Shown one piece after another: positions 9,171-20,200 of a DNA stretch of 64,000 nt. Each line of letters begins with the position of its first letter. Within the stretch, counting starts at the first letter, position 1. This DNA comes from Deefgea tanakiae (GTDB taxonomy: Bacteria; Pseudomonadota; Gammaproteobacteria; Burkholderiales; Chitinibacteraceae). Where the stretch lies: positions 62,001-126,000 of the forward strand of contig NZ_CP081150.1 of assembly GCF_019665765.1 (NCBI RefSeq). Direction: 5' to 3'. The notes under the pieces are model-generated. The model saw only the letters and a program-made list of their open reading frames with translations, did no database searches and was not told where the DNA came from. The translations under genes were made by a program, and so were the position numbers.

Positions 9171-10518
9171 AGCATTACCGCGTGTCTTGGTCGTTGACGA
9201 CGAAGTGGATTTGGCCGAGTTGCTGGAGCTGACTCTGCTCAAAATGGGTTTGGACGTGGAAAAAGCCCATGGCGTGATCGCGGCCAAAGCACTGATCGAC
9301 AGCCAGCATTTTGACTTGTGCTTATCTGATATGCGCATGCCCGATGGGGAGGGCCTCGATTTGGTGCGCCATATTCAGGCTAAAGGCTTGGATTTACCGA
9401 TTGCGGTGATTACCGCTTACGGCAGTACTGAAAATGCGGTGGCGGCACTCAAAGCGGGTGCGTTTGATTATTTGGCTAAGCCCGTTGCCTTGGAGCAATT
9501 GCGTGCGTTGGTCAAATCGGCGCTTAAAATCGACGCCACGCCAGCGGTGAAAGCGGCGCGGCGTGATCGACCTTTGCTGGGTGATTCGGTTGCGCTGCAA
9601 CAGGTTTTGGTCTTGATAGAGAAATTGGCGCGCAATCAAGCGCCGGTCTATGTGACGGGCGAATCTGGCTCAGGGAAAGAGCGGGCAGCGCGCGCGATTC
9701 ATGCAAGCTCAAATCGGGCCGAAAAGCCTTTTGTTGCGGTTAATTGCGGTGCAATTCCTGAAAATCTGATGGAAAGCGAGTTTTTTGGTTATCGCAAAGG
9801 CGCTTTTACCGGCGCGATGGACGATAGAGAAGGCTTTTTTCAGGCCGCCAACGGCGGAACTTTGTTTTTAGATGAAGTTGCCGATTTGCCATTGGCTATG
9901 CAGGTCAAGTTACTTCGTGCGATTCAAGAGCGCAAGGTGCGCCAAGTAGGTGGTGTGAATGAGGTTGATGTGGACGTACGGATTATCTCGGCCACCCATC
10001 AAAATTTGGCGCGTTGCGTAGAAAGTGGCAAGTTTCGCCAAGATTTGTACTACCGCTTGAATGTCATCGAGCTAAAAATGCCCGCCTTGCGTGAAATGGG
10101 CGACGATGTACTGACGATAGCGCAATTTCTGGTTGAAGACATCGCTGCGCGGCAAGGTATGCCGGTGATGAAATTTACCGCTGCGGCGAAGAAAGCACTC
10201 TGCCGCTATGACTTTCCTGGCAATGTTCGAGAGTTGGAAAACATACTTGAGCGGGCGGTGGCCTTGGCCGACGGGACTGAAATTGATAGTGATGATTTGC
10301 AACTGCAGCAAAGCCAGTGCGACAAGGCTGAGGCGGTTGCGGCCAATTTGGGCGATACTTATCCGCTGCAAGATTATTTGGATCGCGTCGAAAAAGCGGC
10401 CATTGTCGCTGCGCTAGATAAAACAGGTTTTAATCGCACGCAAGCGGCAAAACTGTTAGGCGTTACTTTCCGTAGCTTGCGCTATCGTCTTGAGCGCTTA
10501 GGGATTGTTGAGGGTTGA
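9154..10518 (+). CDS. pilR: Sigma-54-dependent response regulator PilR
   Basis: The 454-residue protein has a receiver domain (VLVVDDEVDLAELLE, phosphoacceptor Asp about 59 in CLSDMRMPDGEG, KPVALEQL), an AAA+ activator domain with Walker A GESGSGKE, the sigma-54 contact loop GAFTGA, GGTLFLDEVADLP and FPGNVRELENILERAV, and a C-terminal Fis-type helix-turn-helix (NRTQAAKLLGVTFRSLRYRL). PilR activates pilA transcription with RpoN. The start lies inside the end of pilS. No pilA is in this window. Confidence 0.93.
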   Translation: MAKKSKALPRVLVVDDEVDLAELLELTLLKMGLDVEKAHGVIAAKALIDSQHFDLCLSDMRMPDGEGLDLVRHIQAKGLDLPIAVITAYGSTENAVAALKAGAFDYLAKPVALEQLRALVKSALKIDATPAVKAARRDRPLLGDSVALQQVLVLIEKLARNQAPVYVTGESGSGKERAARAIHASSNRAEKPFVAVNCGAIPENLMESEFFGYRKGAFTGAMDDREGFFQAANGGTLFLDEVADLPLAMQVKLLRAIQERKVRQVGGVNEVDVDVRIISATHQNLARCVESGKFRQDLYYRLNVIELKMPALREMGDDVLTIAQFLVEDIAARQGMPVMKFTAAAKKALCRYDFPGNVRELENILERAVALADGTEIDSDDLQLQQSQCDKAEAVAANLGDTYPLQDYLDRVEKAAIVAALDKTGFNRTQAAKLLGVTFRSLRYRLERLGIVEG

Positions 10519-10528
10519 GGGGTATTTG

Positions 10529-11152
10529 ATGCTGGACTATGAAAATAATGTTATTCAGCCAGATACATTAACTATTGATTCGCAAGGCTGGCTGGATGGG
10601 GCGCGAATTGTGGCGAGTCCCAACTGCGATGACCGCAAGCCAGAGTGCGTTGCGGATATGGTGGTGATTCATAACATCCATTTGCCGCCGCAGCCCGCAG
10701 GTGCGACTGAATTTGGCGGGCCAGATATTGAACGGCTGTTTACCAATTCGCTCAATATTACAGATCATGCCTGCTACGCAGAACTAGCCCAGTTGCGCGT
10801 GTCGGCGCATTTTTTGATTCGCCGCGATGGCGAGGTGCTTCAGTTTGTTTCCTGCAATCAACGCGCTTGGCATGCTGGCGTTTCCAATTGGCAGGGGCGT
10901 GAGCGCTGCAATGATTTTTCGATCGGTATTGAGATAGAAGGTTCTGACTTTGTGCCGTTCACCGCCATACAGTACCAATCCTTGGATGCGCTCTTATTAG
11001 CAATTCAAGCGCGCTATCCGATTGTCCATGTGGTCGGCCATAGTGAAATTGCTCCTGAACGAAAAACCGATCCCGGTCCGTTTTTTGTATGGGAAAAACG
11101 TCCGCAATCCATTTTGGAATTACGCCAAACTGGCTACACAAGCGAAAGCTAA
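10529..11152 (+). CDS. ampD: 1,6-anhydro-N-acetylmuramyl-L-alanine amidase AmpD
   Basis: AmpD is the cytoplasmic zinc amidase that strips the stem peptide from recycled anhydro-muropeptides and thereby keeps AmpR-type beta-lactamase induction low. The 207-residue product shows MVVIHNIHLPP (first zinc His), VSAHFLIRRDGEVLQFV, RAWHAGVSNW, and VGHSEIAPERKTDPGPFF with the second His and the catalytic Lys/Asp. This is the full amidase-2 set. ATG 10529 follows GAGGGGT; a TTG at 10505 inside pilR is less likely. It sits ten bases after pilR and may share its transcript. Confidence 0.93.
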   Translation: MLDYENNVIQPDTLTIDSQGWLDGARIVASPNCDDRKPECVADMVVIHNIHLPPQPAGATEFGGPDIERLFTNSLNITDHACYAELAQLRVSAHFLIRRDGEVLQFVSCNQRAWHAGVSNWQGRERCNDFSIGIEIEGSDFVPFTAIQYQSLDALLLAIQARYPIVHVVGHSEIAPERKTDPGPFFVWEKRPQSILELRQTGYTSES

Positions 11153-11253
11153 TTAGTGTGCGGTTTCGTCGCAACAATGCACTGAAATCGTGCCTTAAGT
11201 GATTGAAGCGGGACTATAATTCGCTTCCTTTGCAAGTCTCTCAAAGAAGTCTT

Positions 11254-13146
11254 ATGTCAGCAGCTCAAACGCAAGACCCAAAAAAACTCGCAGGCCTCGT
11301 GGTCGGCGCGATTGGCGTGGTTTATGGCGATATTGGTACCAGCCCTTTATATACCCTCAAAGAATGTTTCAATGGCCACGTTGCGCTGGAGTTGAATGCG
11401 TTTAATGTACTGGGCATCTTGTCGCTGATTTTTTGGGGCTTGATGCTGGTTGTGACGGTGAAATATGTATCGATCATCTTGCGTGCTGATAATCGCGGCG
11501 AAGGCGGTATTTTGGCGCTGATGGCCTTGGCGATGCGCGTGGTTAGCAATAGCCCGCGCAAAGCTTTTTGGGTCGCGATGATGGGGATTTTTGGCGCCGC
11601 CTTGTTTGCGGGTGAAAGTATCATCACCCCCGCGATTTCAGTGCTATCTGCTTTGGAGGGGATTAGCATTATCTCGCACACACTTGATCCTTATATTTTA
11701 CCGATTGCCATTATGGTGATGGTGGCCTTGTTTGCGATGCAGTCGCGTGGCACGGCGCTGGTGGGAAAACTGTTTGGCCCTGTGATGGTCACGTGGTTTG
11801 TCGTGATTGCCGCCTTGGGTGTGATTAATATCATTAAGGCGCCGCACGTACTGGCCGCAGTGAATCCACTGTATGCCGTCGATTTCTTTTTTGCTCATCC
11901 TTGGGTGGCTTTTGTACTGCTTGGCGCAGTGGTGCTCTGCTTGACCGGCGTAGAAGCCTTGTATGCCGATATGGGCCATTTTGGCCGCCCTGCGATTCGT
12001 TATGCTTGGTTCTTGCTGGTTTTGCCTGCTTTATTGCTTAATTATTATGGCCAAGGCGCATTACTCTTAACGAACCCTGAAGCGATTAAAAATCCGTTTT
12101 ATTTCCTTGCGCCCACTTGGGCGCACCCGCCTTTGGTGGTGCTTGCCACGATGGCGACAGTGATTGCGTCGCAAGCGGTAATTTCTGGTGCATTTTCGGT
12201 CGCAAATCAAGCGATCCAACTGGGTTTTTGCCCGCGGATGGATATTCAACACACATCTGCACAAGAGCGCGGCCAAATTTATATTCCGGGCATCAATTGG
12301 TTCTTGCTACTTTCAGTCATTGCCTTGATTTTGGCATTTAGAAGCTCAAGTAATTTGGCTGCGGCGTATGGTTTTGCAGTGACGTGTACGATGGTGATGA
12401 CGACTTTGCTGGCTTTTGTGGTCGCGAGCCGTCATTTCAAGGGCGCTAAAAAGCACGGTATGTTTGCTTTATTGGGTGTATTGCTTGTCGTTGATTTGGC
12501 GTTCTTCTCGTCGAACATCTTGAAATTGCATCAAGGTGGTTGGTTCCCTCTGCTGATCGGTATGATTGCTTTTACAATGATGATGACGTGGAAACGCGGG
12601 CGAAGTTTGTTGAGTGCAAAACTACGCGAAGGCGAAATGCCATTAACTGGCTTTGTTGAAAGTTTAGAAGCTAGCCCACCGCAACGCGTTGAAGGTTTGT
12701 CGATCTTTATGACCGCGAGTAGCGATTCGGTACCGCATGCGCTACTGCATAATTTGAAACACAATAAAGTACTGCACGAACAGGTTGTATTTTTGACGAT
12801 TCAATCTTGCGACATTCCGTTTGTGCCGACTAAGGAACGCGTGACGGTTCGCAGAATGGGCGAGACTTTTTACCAAGTCATCGCAACCTTTGGCTTTAAA
12901 GAAGAGCCGAGCGTGCCCGCCGTGCTAGAGCAAGTGACGCATTTGCAGCCTGAGCTGGTTTTTGACGATATGAATACCTCGTTCTTCTTATCGCGCGAAA
13001 CGATTGTCGAGGCGAAATATCCATCGATGACTTGGTGGCGTCGTCGCTTATTTAGCTTTATGAGCCGCAATGCGACGCGCGTGACCAACTTCTTCAAAAT
13101 CCCACCCAATCGCGTCGTGGAAATGGGGATGCAAGTCGAGTTGTAA
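11254..13146 (+). CDS. kup: Potassium transporter Kup
   Basis: Kup/Trk-D is a proton-coupled low-affinity K+ importer of the inner membrane. The 630-residue protein starts MSAAQTQDPKKLAGLVVGA, followed by GVVYGDIGTSPLYTLKECF, the signature of the KUP/HAK/KT family, then GEGGILAL, about 12 hydrophobic segments and a hydrophilic C-terminal domain (GLSIFMTASSDSVPHALLHN). ATG 11254 is the family start; an upstream in-frame start at 11203 would add unrelated residues. The stop is followed immediately by a hairpin repeat (13147-13194) and then a terminator. Confidence 0.95.
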   Translation: MSAAQTQDPKKLAGLVVGAIGVVYGDIGTSPLYTLKECFNGHVALELNAFNVLGILSLIFWGLMLVVTVKYVSIILRADNRGEGGILALMALAMRVVSNSPRKAFWVAMMGIFGAALFAGESIITPAISVLSALEGISIISHTLDPYILPIAIMVMVALFAMQSRGTALVGKLFGPVMVTWFVVIAALGVINIIKAPHVLAAVNPLYAVDFFFAHPWVAFVLLGAVVLCLTGVEALYADMGHFGRPAIRYAWFLLVLPALLLNYYGQGALLLTNPEAIKNPFYFLAPTWAHPPLVVLATMATVIASQAVISGAFSVANQAIQLGFCPRMDIQHTSAQERGQIYIPGINWFLLLSVIALILAFRSSSNLAAAYGFAVTCTMVMTTLLAFVVASRHFKGAKKHGMFALLGVLLVVDLAFFSSNILKLHQGGWFPLLIGMIAFTMMMTWKRGRSLLSAKLREGEMPLTGFVESLEASPPQRVEGLSIFMTASSDSVPHALLHNLKHNKVLHEQVVFLTIQSCDIPFVPTKERVTVRRMGETFYQVIATFGFKEEPSVPAVLEQVTHLQPELVFDDMNTSFFLSRETIVEAKYPSMTWWRRRLFSFMSRNATRVTNFFKIPPNRVVEMGMQVEL

Positions 13147-13194
13147 TGGGTATTGGTGTATAGCTATTGATTGAGAATGGCTATAACTATATAC
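13147..13194. repeat. GGTAT-bounded hairpin element, copy A (after kup)
   Basis: Directly after the kup stop, GGGTATTGG is followed by TATAGCTATT, a 7-base loop, AATGGCTATA, and then ACTATATAC. The stem is 10 bp with one wobble. It has the same 10-7-10 geometry and similar ends as the copy at 34776-34827, and related ends to 24273-24320. Confidence 0.55.
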
Positions 13195-13202
13195 ATATAG
13201 AG

Positions 13203-13230
13203 AACGCAGCCTTCGAGCTGCGTTTTTTTA
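13203..13230 (+). terminator. Terminator after kup
   Basis: AACGCAGC, CTTCG, then GAGCTGCGTT followed by a run of T form a compact stem with a U tail. It overlaps the last codons of the convergent HAD gene, so it may serve both directions. Confidence 0.8.
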
Positions 13231-13845
13231 TAACTGTTTGAGGTGCGAAATACAGCGATCGGCGGCAGGATGTCCGCGCATGCCACTACGTAACCATACC
13301 GTTTGCATGCCGATTTTTTTTGCGGTGACAAGGTTATCAATACTGTCCTCGACCATGATGCAATCTTTGGCACTGAGCTTGAATTGCCGCAGCATTTGAT
13401 GGTAAGCCTTGGGTATTGGCTTGGGGGTTAGTCTTAGTGTGTCAATGGCGGCAATACCCGAAAAGTAGCGATCGATGTCTAGTGCCGACAGCATGGCACG
13501 GGCGTAGGCAATCGGCCCGTTGGTGAAGAGTATTTTTTGGCCGGGCAGGCGCTGTAGCGTGGTCTTGAGCTGCGGCATGGGGTGGATTTCAGTGAGTAAC
13601 TGCGCTAGCGGATGGCATGCGGCCAAAAAATGATGGGGATTGAGATGACTATGATGCCGAATCAGTCCCAGCATCGTCGCCCCATAACGCCGCCAGTAGT
13701 CTTGTCGTAAATGATTGGCTTGGCTGTGGTTGAGTTGCAGATTGTCTTGCAGCCACGTGGTCATCGACGCATCAATAATCGGAAAAGCATGCTGGCTGGC
13801 GTTGTGCAGCGTGTTGTCGAGGTCAAAAATCCAAGTGCTTTGCAT
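13228..13845 (-). CDS. HAD-family hydrolase, pyrimidine 5'-nucleotidase type
   Basis: The 205-residue protein begins MQSTWIFDLDNTLHNAS, the first HAD motif with the nucleophile Asp (DLDNT). It then has KILFTNGPIAYA (motif II), KPIPKAYHQML (motif III Lys) and IMVEDSIDNLVTAKKIGM (motif IV acidic pair). The pattern matches the SDT1-like pyrimidine 5'-nucleotidase subfamily common in betaproteobacteria, which dephosphorylates UMP/CMP or house-cleans modified nucleotides; the substrate is inferred. It is separated from the CBS gene by a terminator at 13857-13888. Confidence 0.82.
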   Translation of the reverse strand: MQSTWIFDLDNTLHNASQHAFPIIDASMTTWLQDNLQLNHSQANHLRQDYWRRYGATMLGLIRHHSHLNPHHFLAACHPLAQLLTEIHPMPQLKTTLQRLPGQKILFTNGPIAYARAMLSALDIDRYFSGIAAIDTLRLTPKPIPKAYHQMLRQFKLSAKDCIMVEDSIDNLVTAKKIGMQTVWLRSGMRGHPAADRCISHLKQL

Positions 13846-13856
13846 AAAATAGACAA

Positions 13857-13888
13857 TAAAAATGGCCGATGAATTCGGCCATTGTGTC
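13857..13888 (-). terminator. Terminator after the CBS-domain gene
   Basis: AATGGCCGA, TGAA and TTCGGCCATT form a stem. On the minus strand it is followed by TTTTTATTG. It lies about 30 bases past the CBS gene's stop and before the HAD start. Confidence 0.75.
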
Positions 13889-13914
13889 GAGTTTGTCGGC
13901 TAGCGACAATGCTC

Positions 13915-14346
13915 TTAGTGATAAATATATTGAGCGAGTTGCTCAATGGTGAATTCTTGGTCCGCCATCTTTTCTTGTACTAAGTCGCCAATAGATAAAA
14001 TCCCCAGGACTTTGTCGCCATCTAAAACGGGTAAATGGCGAATGCGCTTTTCAGTCATCAGCCCCATGCATTCATCGGTGGTCGCGCTGGGTGGTACACA
14101 GAGTAGTTTGTGGGTCATGATGTCGGAAACGGGGGTGCCGGCCGAAGTTTTTCCCATCAGAACGACTTTGCGGGCGTAATCGCGTTCCGAAAAAATCCCG
14201 ACGAGTTTTTCACTTTCCATGACCAGGATCGCGCCGATATTTGCGTCGGCCATCATTTGCAAAGCTTGGTAGACCGTTGCGGTTGGTGAGACTGAAATGG
14301 TTTCGTGTTTGGCCTTGGCGGCGAGGAGTTGGCGGGCAGTTTTCAT
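13915..14346 (-). CDS. CBS-domain-pair protein
   Basis: The 143-residue protein is essentially two CBS motifs: TISVSPTATVYQALQMMADAN with GAILVMESEKLVGIFSERDY, and LCVPPSATTDECMGLMTEKR with HLPVLDGDKVLGILSIGDLV. Such standalone pairs bind adenosyl nucleotides and act as energy or redox sensors, but the partner is rarely known. It lies between argB and the HAD gene and has its own hairpin terminator; no partner domain or fused effector is present. Confidence 0.88.
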   Translation of the reverse strand: MKTARQLLAAKAKHETISVSPTATVYQALQMMADANIGAILVMESEKLVGIFSERDYARKVVLMGKTSAGTPVSDIMTHKLLCVPPSATTDECMGLMTEKRIRHLPVLDGDKVLGILSIGDLVQEKMADQEFTIEQLAQYIYH

Positions 14347-14406
14347 GGTTTGGCTCTCAGGGCTACAAGGTACTTTTACTTTAGCTGTCGATCCTTGAGA
14401 AGCAAG

Positions 14407-14436
14407 AAAAAAGGACGACTATGCGTCGTCCTTTTT
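14407..14436 (-). terminator. Terminator after argB
   Basis: AAAGGACGAC, TATGC and GTCGTCCTTT form a strong stem. On the minus strand a T-run follows. It lies about 20-45 bases past the argB stop. Confidence 0.85.
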
Positions 14437-14453
14437 CGGGATGTTGTTCAGGC

Positions 14454-15470
<1,017 letters not shown>

Positions 15471-15472
<2 letters not shown>

Positions 15473-15490
15473 AAATGAACGTTCATTTAT
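15471..15490. promoter_or_regulatory. Perfect 20-bp palindromic operator
   Basis: ATAAATGAACGTTCATTTAT is a perfect palindrome overlapping the last bases of the -10 box and the predicted transcription start, 12 bases before tetR. TetR-family regulators typically bind such sites and autorepress, so this is the likely operator of the gene that follows. Confidence 0.75.
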
Positions 15491-15502
15491 TAGTGGTTTG
15501 TC

Positions 15503-16156
15503 ATGTCAATCTGCCCCGTAAAATGTTGGACCCGCCGAAAAGAGGCTAGACCGCAAGAAATCCTTGAGGCAGCTTTGGTTTTGTTTGTGGAAAAAGGCTT
15601 TGCTGCAACCAAAATCGAAGACATCGCGCGCGCTGCGGGCGTCACACGCGGTACGCCGTATTTGTACTTTGCCAATAAAGAAGAAATCTTCAAATCAGTG
15701 ATTCGTTCTTTGCTGGTGCCGCAACTCGCCGTTGGCGAGACTTTGCTAAAAGAGTGGCAGGGTAGTACGCGTGATTTATTGATTGAGCTATTTCAAATGT
15801 GGTGGCGCACCGTGGGTGATACCTCGCTCTCTGCATTGCCCAAATTGATGGTCGCCGAAGGTGGTAACTTTCCTGATGTAATGGCTTTGTACAATGAAGA
15901 ATTTATCTTGCCGGGCCAAGGATTGATCCGTCATGTGTTGGAGCTTGGCGTGGGGCGCGGCGAGTTGGTCGTGGAAGACATTGAATATGCGGTGCACGTT
16001 GTATCAGCGCCGATTGTGATGGCGATGATGATGAAAAACACACCATTGTCCTGTTTGCCTAGTAATTTTTCAGCCGAGCGCTATGTGCAATGCACGCTCG
16101 ATTTATTTTTAAATGGCCTAATGGCTCGCTCTGTGGATGCTACTCATGCTCAATAA
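15503..16156 (+). CDS. TetR/AcrR-family repressor of the efflux operon
   Basis: The 217-residue protein has the canonical TetR N-terminal DNA-binding domain (QEILEAALVLFVEKGFAATK, then IEDIARAAGVTRGTPYLYFANKEE) at residues 17-65 and a divergent ligand-binding C-terminal domain. It is the first gene of the operon: the downstream membrane-fusion gene starts before its stop. By context it should repress the RND pump and be released by a pump substrate. This arrangement, regulator first and co-directional with the pump, allows autoregulation through the palindrome at 15471-15490. Confidence 0.88.
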   Translation: MSICPVKCWTRRKEARPQEILEAALVLFVEKGFAATKIEDIARAAGVTRGTPYLYFANKEEIFKSVIRSLLVPQLAVGETLLKEWQGSTRDLLIELFQMWWRTVGDTSLSALPKLMVAEGGNFPDVMALYNEEFILPGQGLIRHVLELGVGRGELVVEDIEYAVHVVSAPIVMAMMMKNTPLSCLPSNFSAERYVQCTLDLFLNGLMARSVDATHAQ

Positions 16157-17225
16157 ACGCAACGTACTGATTGTTTCTGTTCTATTGGCTTTAGCTGCGT
16201 GCAAATCCGAGGTGAAGCCTGTTGCTGAAATTCGCCCTGTTCGAACGATGGTCGTGGGCGGCGCATTGCCCGCAGCGGCAGAGGTTTATAGCGGTGAAGT
16301 GCGAGCACGGCATGAAGTGCCGATGGGTTTTCGCATTCCGGGTAAATTAATTAGCCGCAGTGTGGATGTGGGCGCCAATGTGAAAAAAGGCCAAGTGTTG
16401 GCCAAATTGGATGCGGGCGATGTGGCGCTGAATGCCAGCGCGGCTAGCGCAGGGCTTGCCTCGGCACAAGCGCAGTTGTCGCAAGCGAGTATTGATTACA
16501 AGCGCTCTTTGGAATTATTGGCGCAGAATTTCGTGAGCCAAGCTGAAGTCGATAAGCGTAAAACGGCGCTGATTTCAGCGCAAAAACAAGCAGAGCAGGC
16601 CAAGGCGCAAGTTGATTTGGCTAATAATCAAGCTAGCTATGCCCAGTTGATTGCCGATGGCGACGGCGTGGTGACCAAAACGCTGGCTGAACCCGGTTCG
16701 GTGTTGGCGGCAGGGCAATCGGTGCTGATGGTGGCCAAGGCCGGCGCCTATGAGGCGGTGATCGATGTGCCAGAAAATCGCGTACAAGCATGGCAAGCCG
16801 GGCAAAAAGTGAAATTGGTTTTGTGGTCGGATGATTCATCTCACCTTGATGGCGTTGTGAATGAAGTTTCTCCATCGGCCGATCCGCAAACACGTACCTA
16901 TCGTGTCAAGGTGACGCTGCCCGAAAATAGCGGTGCCGCATTGGGCATGACGATACAGGTCAAGCAAGTTTTTGCCTCGACCGAGCCGGTTGCAGAAATA
17001 TCCGTACCGATGTCGGCAATTTATGGCAAAGAAAAAGCCATGCGCGTGTGGATTGTTGATGCCAAAAAGACCGTACACAGTCGTGAAATCACCATCCTTG
17101 GGTATCAAGGTCAGCAAGTTCGGATCAAGGGGGTGCCAGCGGGTTCGGTGGTGGTCACGGCGGGCGTCCATTTATTACGTGAAGGCCAAGCCGTGAAAAT
17201 CTTAGCGCCACAAGAAGGGGCATAA
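16146..17225 (+). CDS. RND efflux periplasmic adaptor (membrane-fusion lipoprotein)
   Basis: The product is about 359 residues. The N-terminal hydrophobic segment ends LALAAC, a lipobox, so the adaptor is probably lipid-anchored on the periplasmic face. It has the HlyD/AcrA order: a lipoyl half-motif (VYSGEVRARHEVPMGFRIPG, VGANVKKGQVLAKLDAGD), an alpha-hairpin rich in Ala/Gln (about 95-160), the second lipoyl half (IADGDGVVTKTLAEPGSVLA) and beta-barrel/proximal domains. It bridges the pump and the TolC-like channel. ATG 16137 is an alternative; either start lies within the tetR 3' end. Confidence 0.9.
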   Translation: MLNKRNVLIVSVLLALAACKSEVKPVAEIRPVRTMVVGGALPAAAEVYSGEVRARHEVPMGFRIPGKLISRSVDVGANVKKGQVLAKLDAGDVALNASAASAGLASAQAQLSQASIDYKRSLELLAQNFVSQAEVDKRKTALISAQKQAEQAKAQVDLANNQASYAQLIADGDGVVTKTLAEPGSVLAAGQSVLMVAKAGAYEAVIDVPENRVQAWQAGQKVKLVLWSDDSSHLDGVVNEVSPSADPQTRTYRVKVTLPENSGAALGMTIQVKQVFASTEPVAEISVPMSAIYGKEKAMRVWIVDAKKTVHSREITILGYQGQQVRIKGVPAGSVVVTAGVHLLREGQAVKILAPQEGA

Positions 17226-17226
17226 G

Positions 17227-20200
17227 ATGACTCAGACTAAAGAGACATTTAATTTATCCGCGTGGGCGCTGAAGCATCAGTCTTTGGTACTGTATCTGAT
17301 GGTAGTCCTTTCTCTTGCTGGTGTACTGGCGTATACCCAGTTAGGGCAAAAAGAAGATCCAGAGTTTACGTTTAAGGCCATGGTGGTGCGCAGCTTTTGG
17401 CCGGGCGCATCCGCCGCCGAAGTTGAGCGGCAAGTCACTGACCGACTCGAAGAAGCGCTACAAGGCATTCCTGAGATCGACTACACCAAAAGTTATTCCC
17501 GCTCGGGCGAGGCGCTGATTACCGTGATGCTGCACGAAAGCATTCGTGGCGACAAAGTCAATAACGCTTGGTATCAAGTTCGAAAACGGATTAATGATGC
17601 CAAAGGCAAATTGCCGCCGGGTGTGGTCGGGCCATTTTTTAATGATGAATTTGGCGAAACCTACGGTAGTTTGTATGCATTTACGCGCGATGGCTTTAAT
17701 GATGCCGAGCTGAAGAAATACGTCGAAAGCGTGCGTACTGAGTTGCTGCGGATTCCCGATATTAATAAAGTCACACTGATTGCACCGCAAGATGAAAAGA
17801 TTTATGTCGAATATCGCAGCGCGAAATTGGCGACCTTGGGTATTACACCGCTGCAAATCAATCAGGTTCTGGCTGCGACCAATACGGTGACGCCGGCTGG
17901 GGTCGTCGAAGGCCGTGATGAGCGTGTGTTTTTGCGTGTAAGTGGAGGCTTTGATGCGGTTGAAACGATCAAAGCGACGCCGATCACCGTCAATGGCAAA
18001 ACCTTCCGCGTGAGTGATGTGGCGGAGGTGGTGCGCGCTTCACTGACTCCGGCTGAAACACGGATGTATTTCCAAGGAGAACCTGCGATTGGCTTGGGCA
18101 TTTCGATGCGGCAAGGCGGCAATGTGCTCAAAATGGGCGAGCAGATTGATACCGTGATTGCGCAAGTCAAAGCCAATTTACCGGTGGGTGTTGAAGTTCA
18201 CGCAGTGTCGGACCAGCCGGCGGTGGTGAAATCGGCGGTACATATCTTTATGAAGTCATTGCTGGAAGCTGTGGCGATTGTGTTGGCGGTGAGCTTTTTG
18301 GCGCTGGGCTTTCGAATGGGCATCGTGGTGGCCTTGTCGATTCCGCTGGTGCTGGCGCTGACGTTCTTATGCATGAAATTATTCAATTTGGAGTTGCAAC
18401 GCATCTCGCTAGGCGCTTTGGTGATTGCACTCGGTTTGATGGTCGACGACGCAATTATTGCCGTTGAAATGATGGCATTGAAACTGGAGCAAGGCTGGGA
18501 TCGCTTTAGCGCAGCGACATTTGCGTATAGCTCGACTGCATTTCCGATGTTGACGGGTACTTTGATTACTGCGGCGGGGTTTTTGCCTGTAGGGCTTGCT
18601 AAATCTAACGCGGGTGAATATACCTTCTCTATTTTTGCCGTGGTCGGTTTAGCCTTGATTTTGTCATGGGTCGTTGCGGTGCTGTTTACGCCGTATATGG
18701 GCTATCACTTGCTGCCGGAAAACCTCAAAGAACATGAGCACGATGCACACGGTGGTAAGTTTTACACCGCGTTTCGCCGTTGGGTGACGTGGTGTATTAC
18801 TTGGCGAAAAACGACGATTGCGTTGACCGTGGCGGCGTTTGTCGCCTCGGTCGTGCTGTTCGCAGTCGCTGTGCCAAAACAATTCTTCCCCGCTTCTAGC
18901 CGACCCGAATTGATGGTCGATTTGTGGTTGCCGTATACGGCGTCCTTTGAGGCGACTGAGCGCGAAGTTAAAAAAATCGAAGCGATTTTGATGAAAGATC
19001 CCGATGTGGCGAGTGTGACCAGCTACGTTGGCGTTGGCTCGCCGCGTTATTACATGCCGCTTGATGAGCAAATGCCCAACTTAAACTTTGGCCAGCTTAC
19101 CGTGATGACCAAAGACGAGCATGTACGCGAGAATGTCTATCAACGGGTGAAAGCGCTGTTTGACAATGATTTTCCAAATGTGCGTGGTCGCGTTACGCGC
19201 TTAGAAAACGGCCCGCCCGTAGGTTATCCAGTGCAATTTCGTGTGATTGGCCCAGATCAAAAGCAATTGAAAATTATTGCCAATGACGTAGCGAACGTAA
19301 TGCGCCAGAATCCACACCTGCGACAAGTGCATACTGATTGGGGTGAGCAGGTCAAAGTCTTGCATTTGAATGTCGACCAAGACAAATTACGTGCAGCGGG
19401 GCTGACTTCTCAGCAGTTAGCGCAATCTTTGCAGATGGCAGTCAGCGGAGTGACCGCCACCGCTTTGCGAGAAGATAATCTACAAATCGAAGTGGTGAGT
19501 CGTTTGGCGACCGATGAACGAATTCGACTCGATTTCTTGGCGAATTTACCAATTCCCTTGCCATCGGGGCGTAGTGTACCTTTATCGCAATTGGCGAAAA
19601 TAAGTTTGGAAAGTGAAGAAAGTATTATTTGGCATCGTAACCGTGTGCCTGCGTTGACGGTACGAGCTGATGTACGTGGTAATGCGCAAGCACCTGATAT
19701 CTCGAATGCGCTCTGGCCAAAAATGATGGAAATCAAAGCGAAACTGCCTTTGGGTTACCATATTGAGGCGGGCGGCACTTTGGAGTCGTCTAAAATCTCT
19801 GAGGAGTCGATCGCTGCTGTGATGCCATTAATGCTAGTGGTGGTGATGACTTTGCTGATGCTGCAGCTACAAAGTATTCAGAGAATGATTATGGTCTTGT
19901 TGACCGCGCCGCTGGGCATGATTGGCGTGACGATTGCCTTGCTGTTATTCCAAGCCCCGTTTGGCTTTGTAGCGACCTTGGGTGTGATTGCCTTGTCCGG
20001 CATGATTATGCGCAACTCGGTCATTTTGATGGACCAAATCGAGCAAGACATCGTAGGTGGCAGTGCGCCATGGGATGCCGTGATTGATTCGGCTGTGCGC
20101 CGTTTCCGCCCGATTATGCTCACTGCCTTAGCGGCCATATTGGCGATGATTCCGTTGACCCGCGATACATTCTGGGGGCCGATGGCAATTGCGATTATGG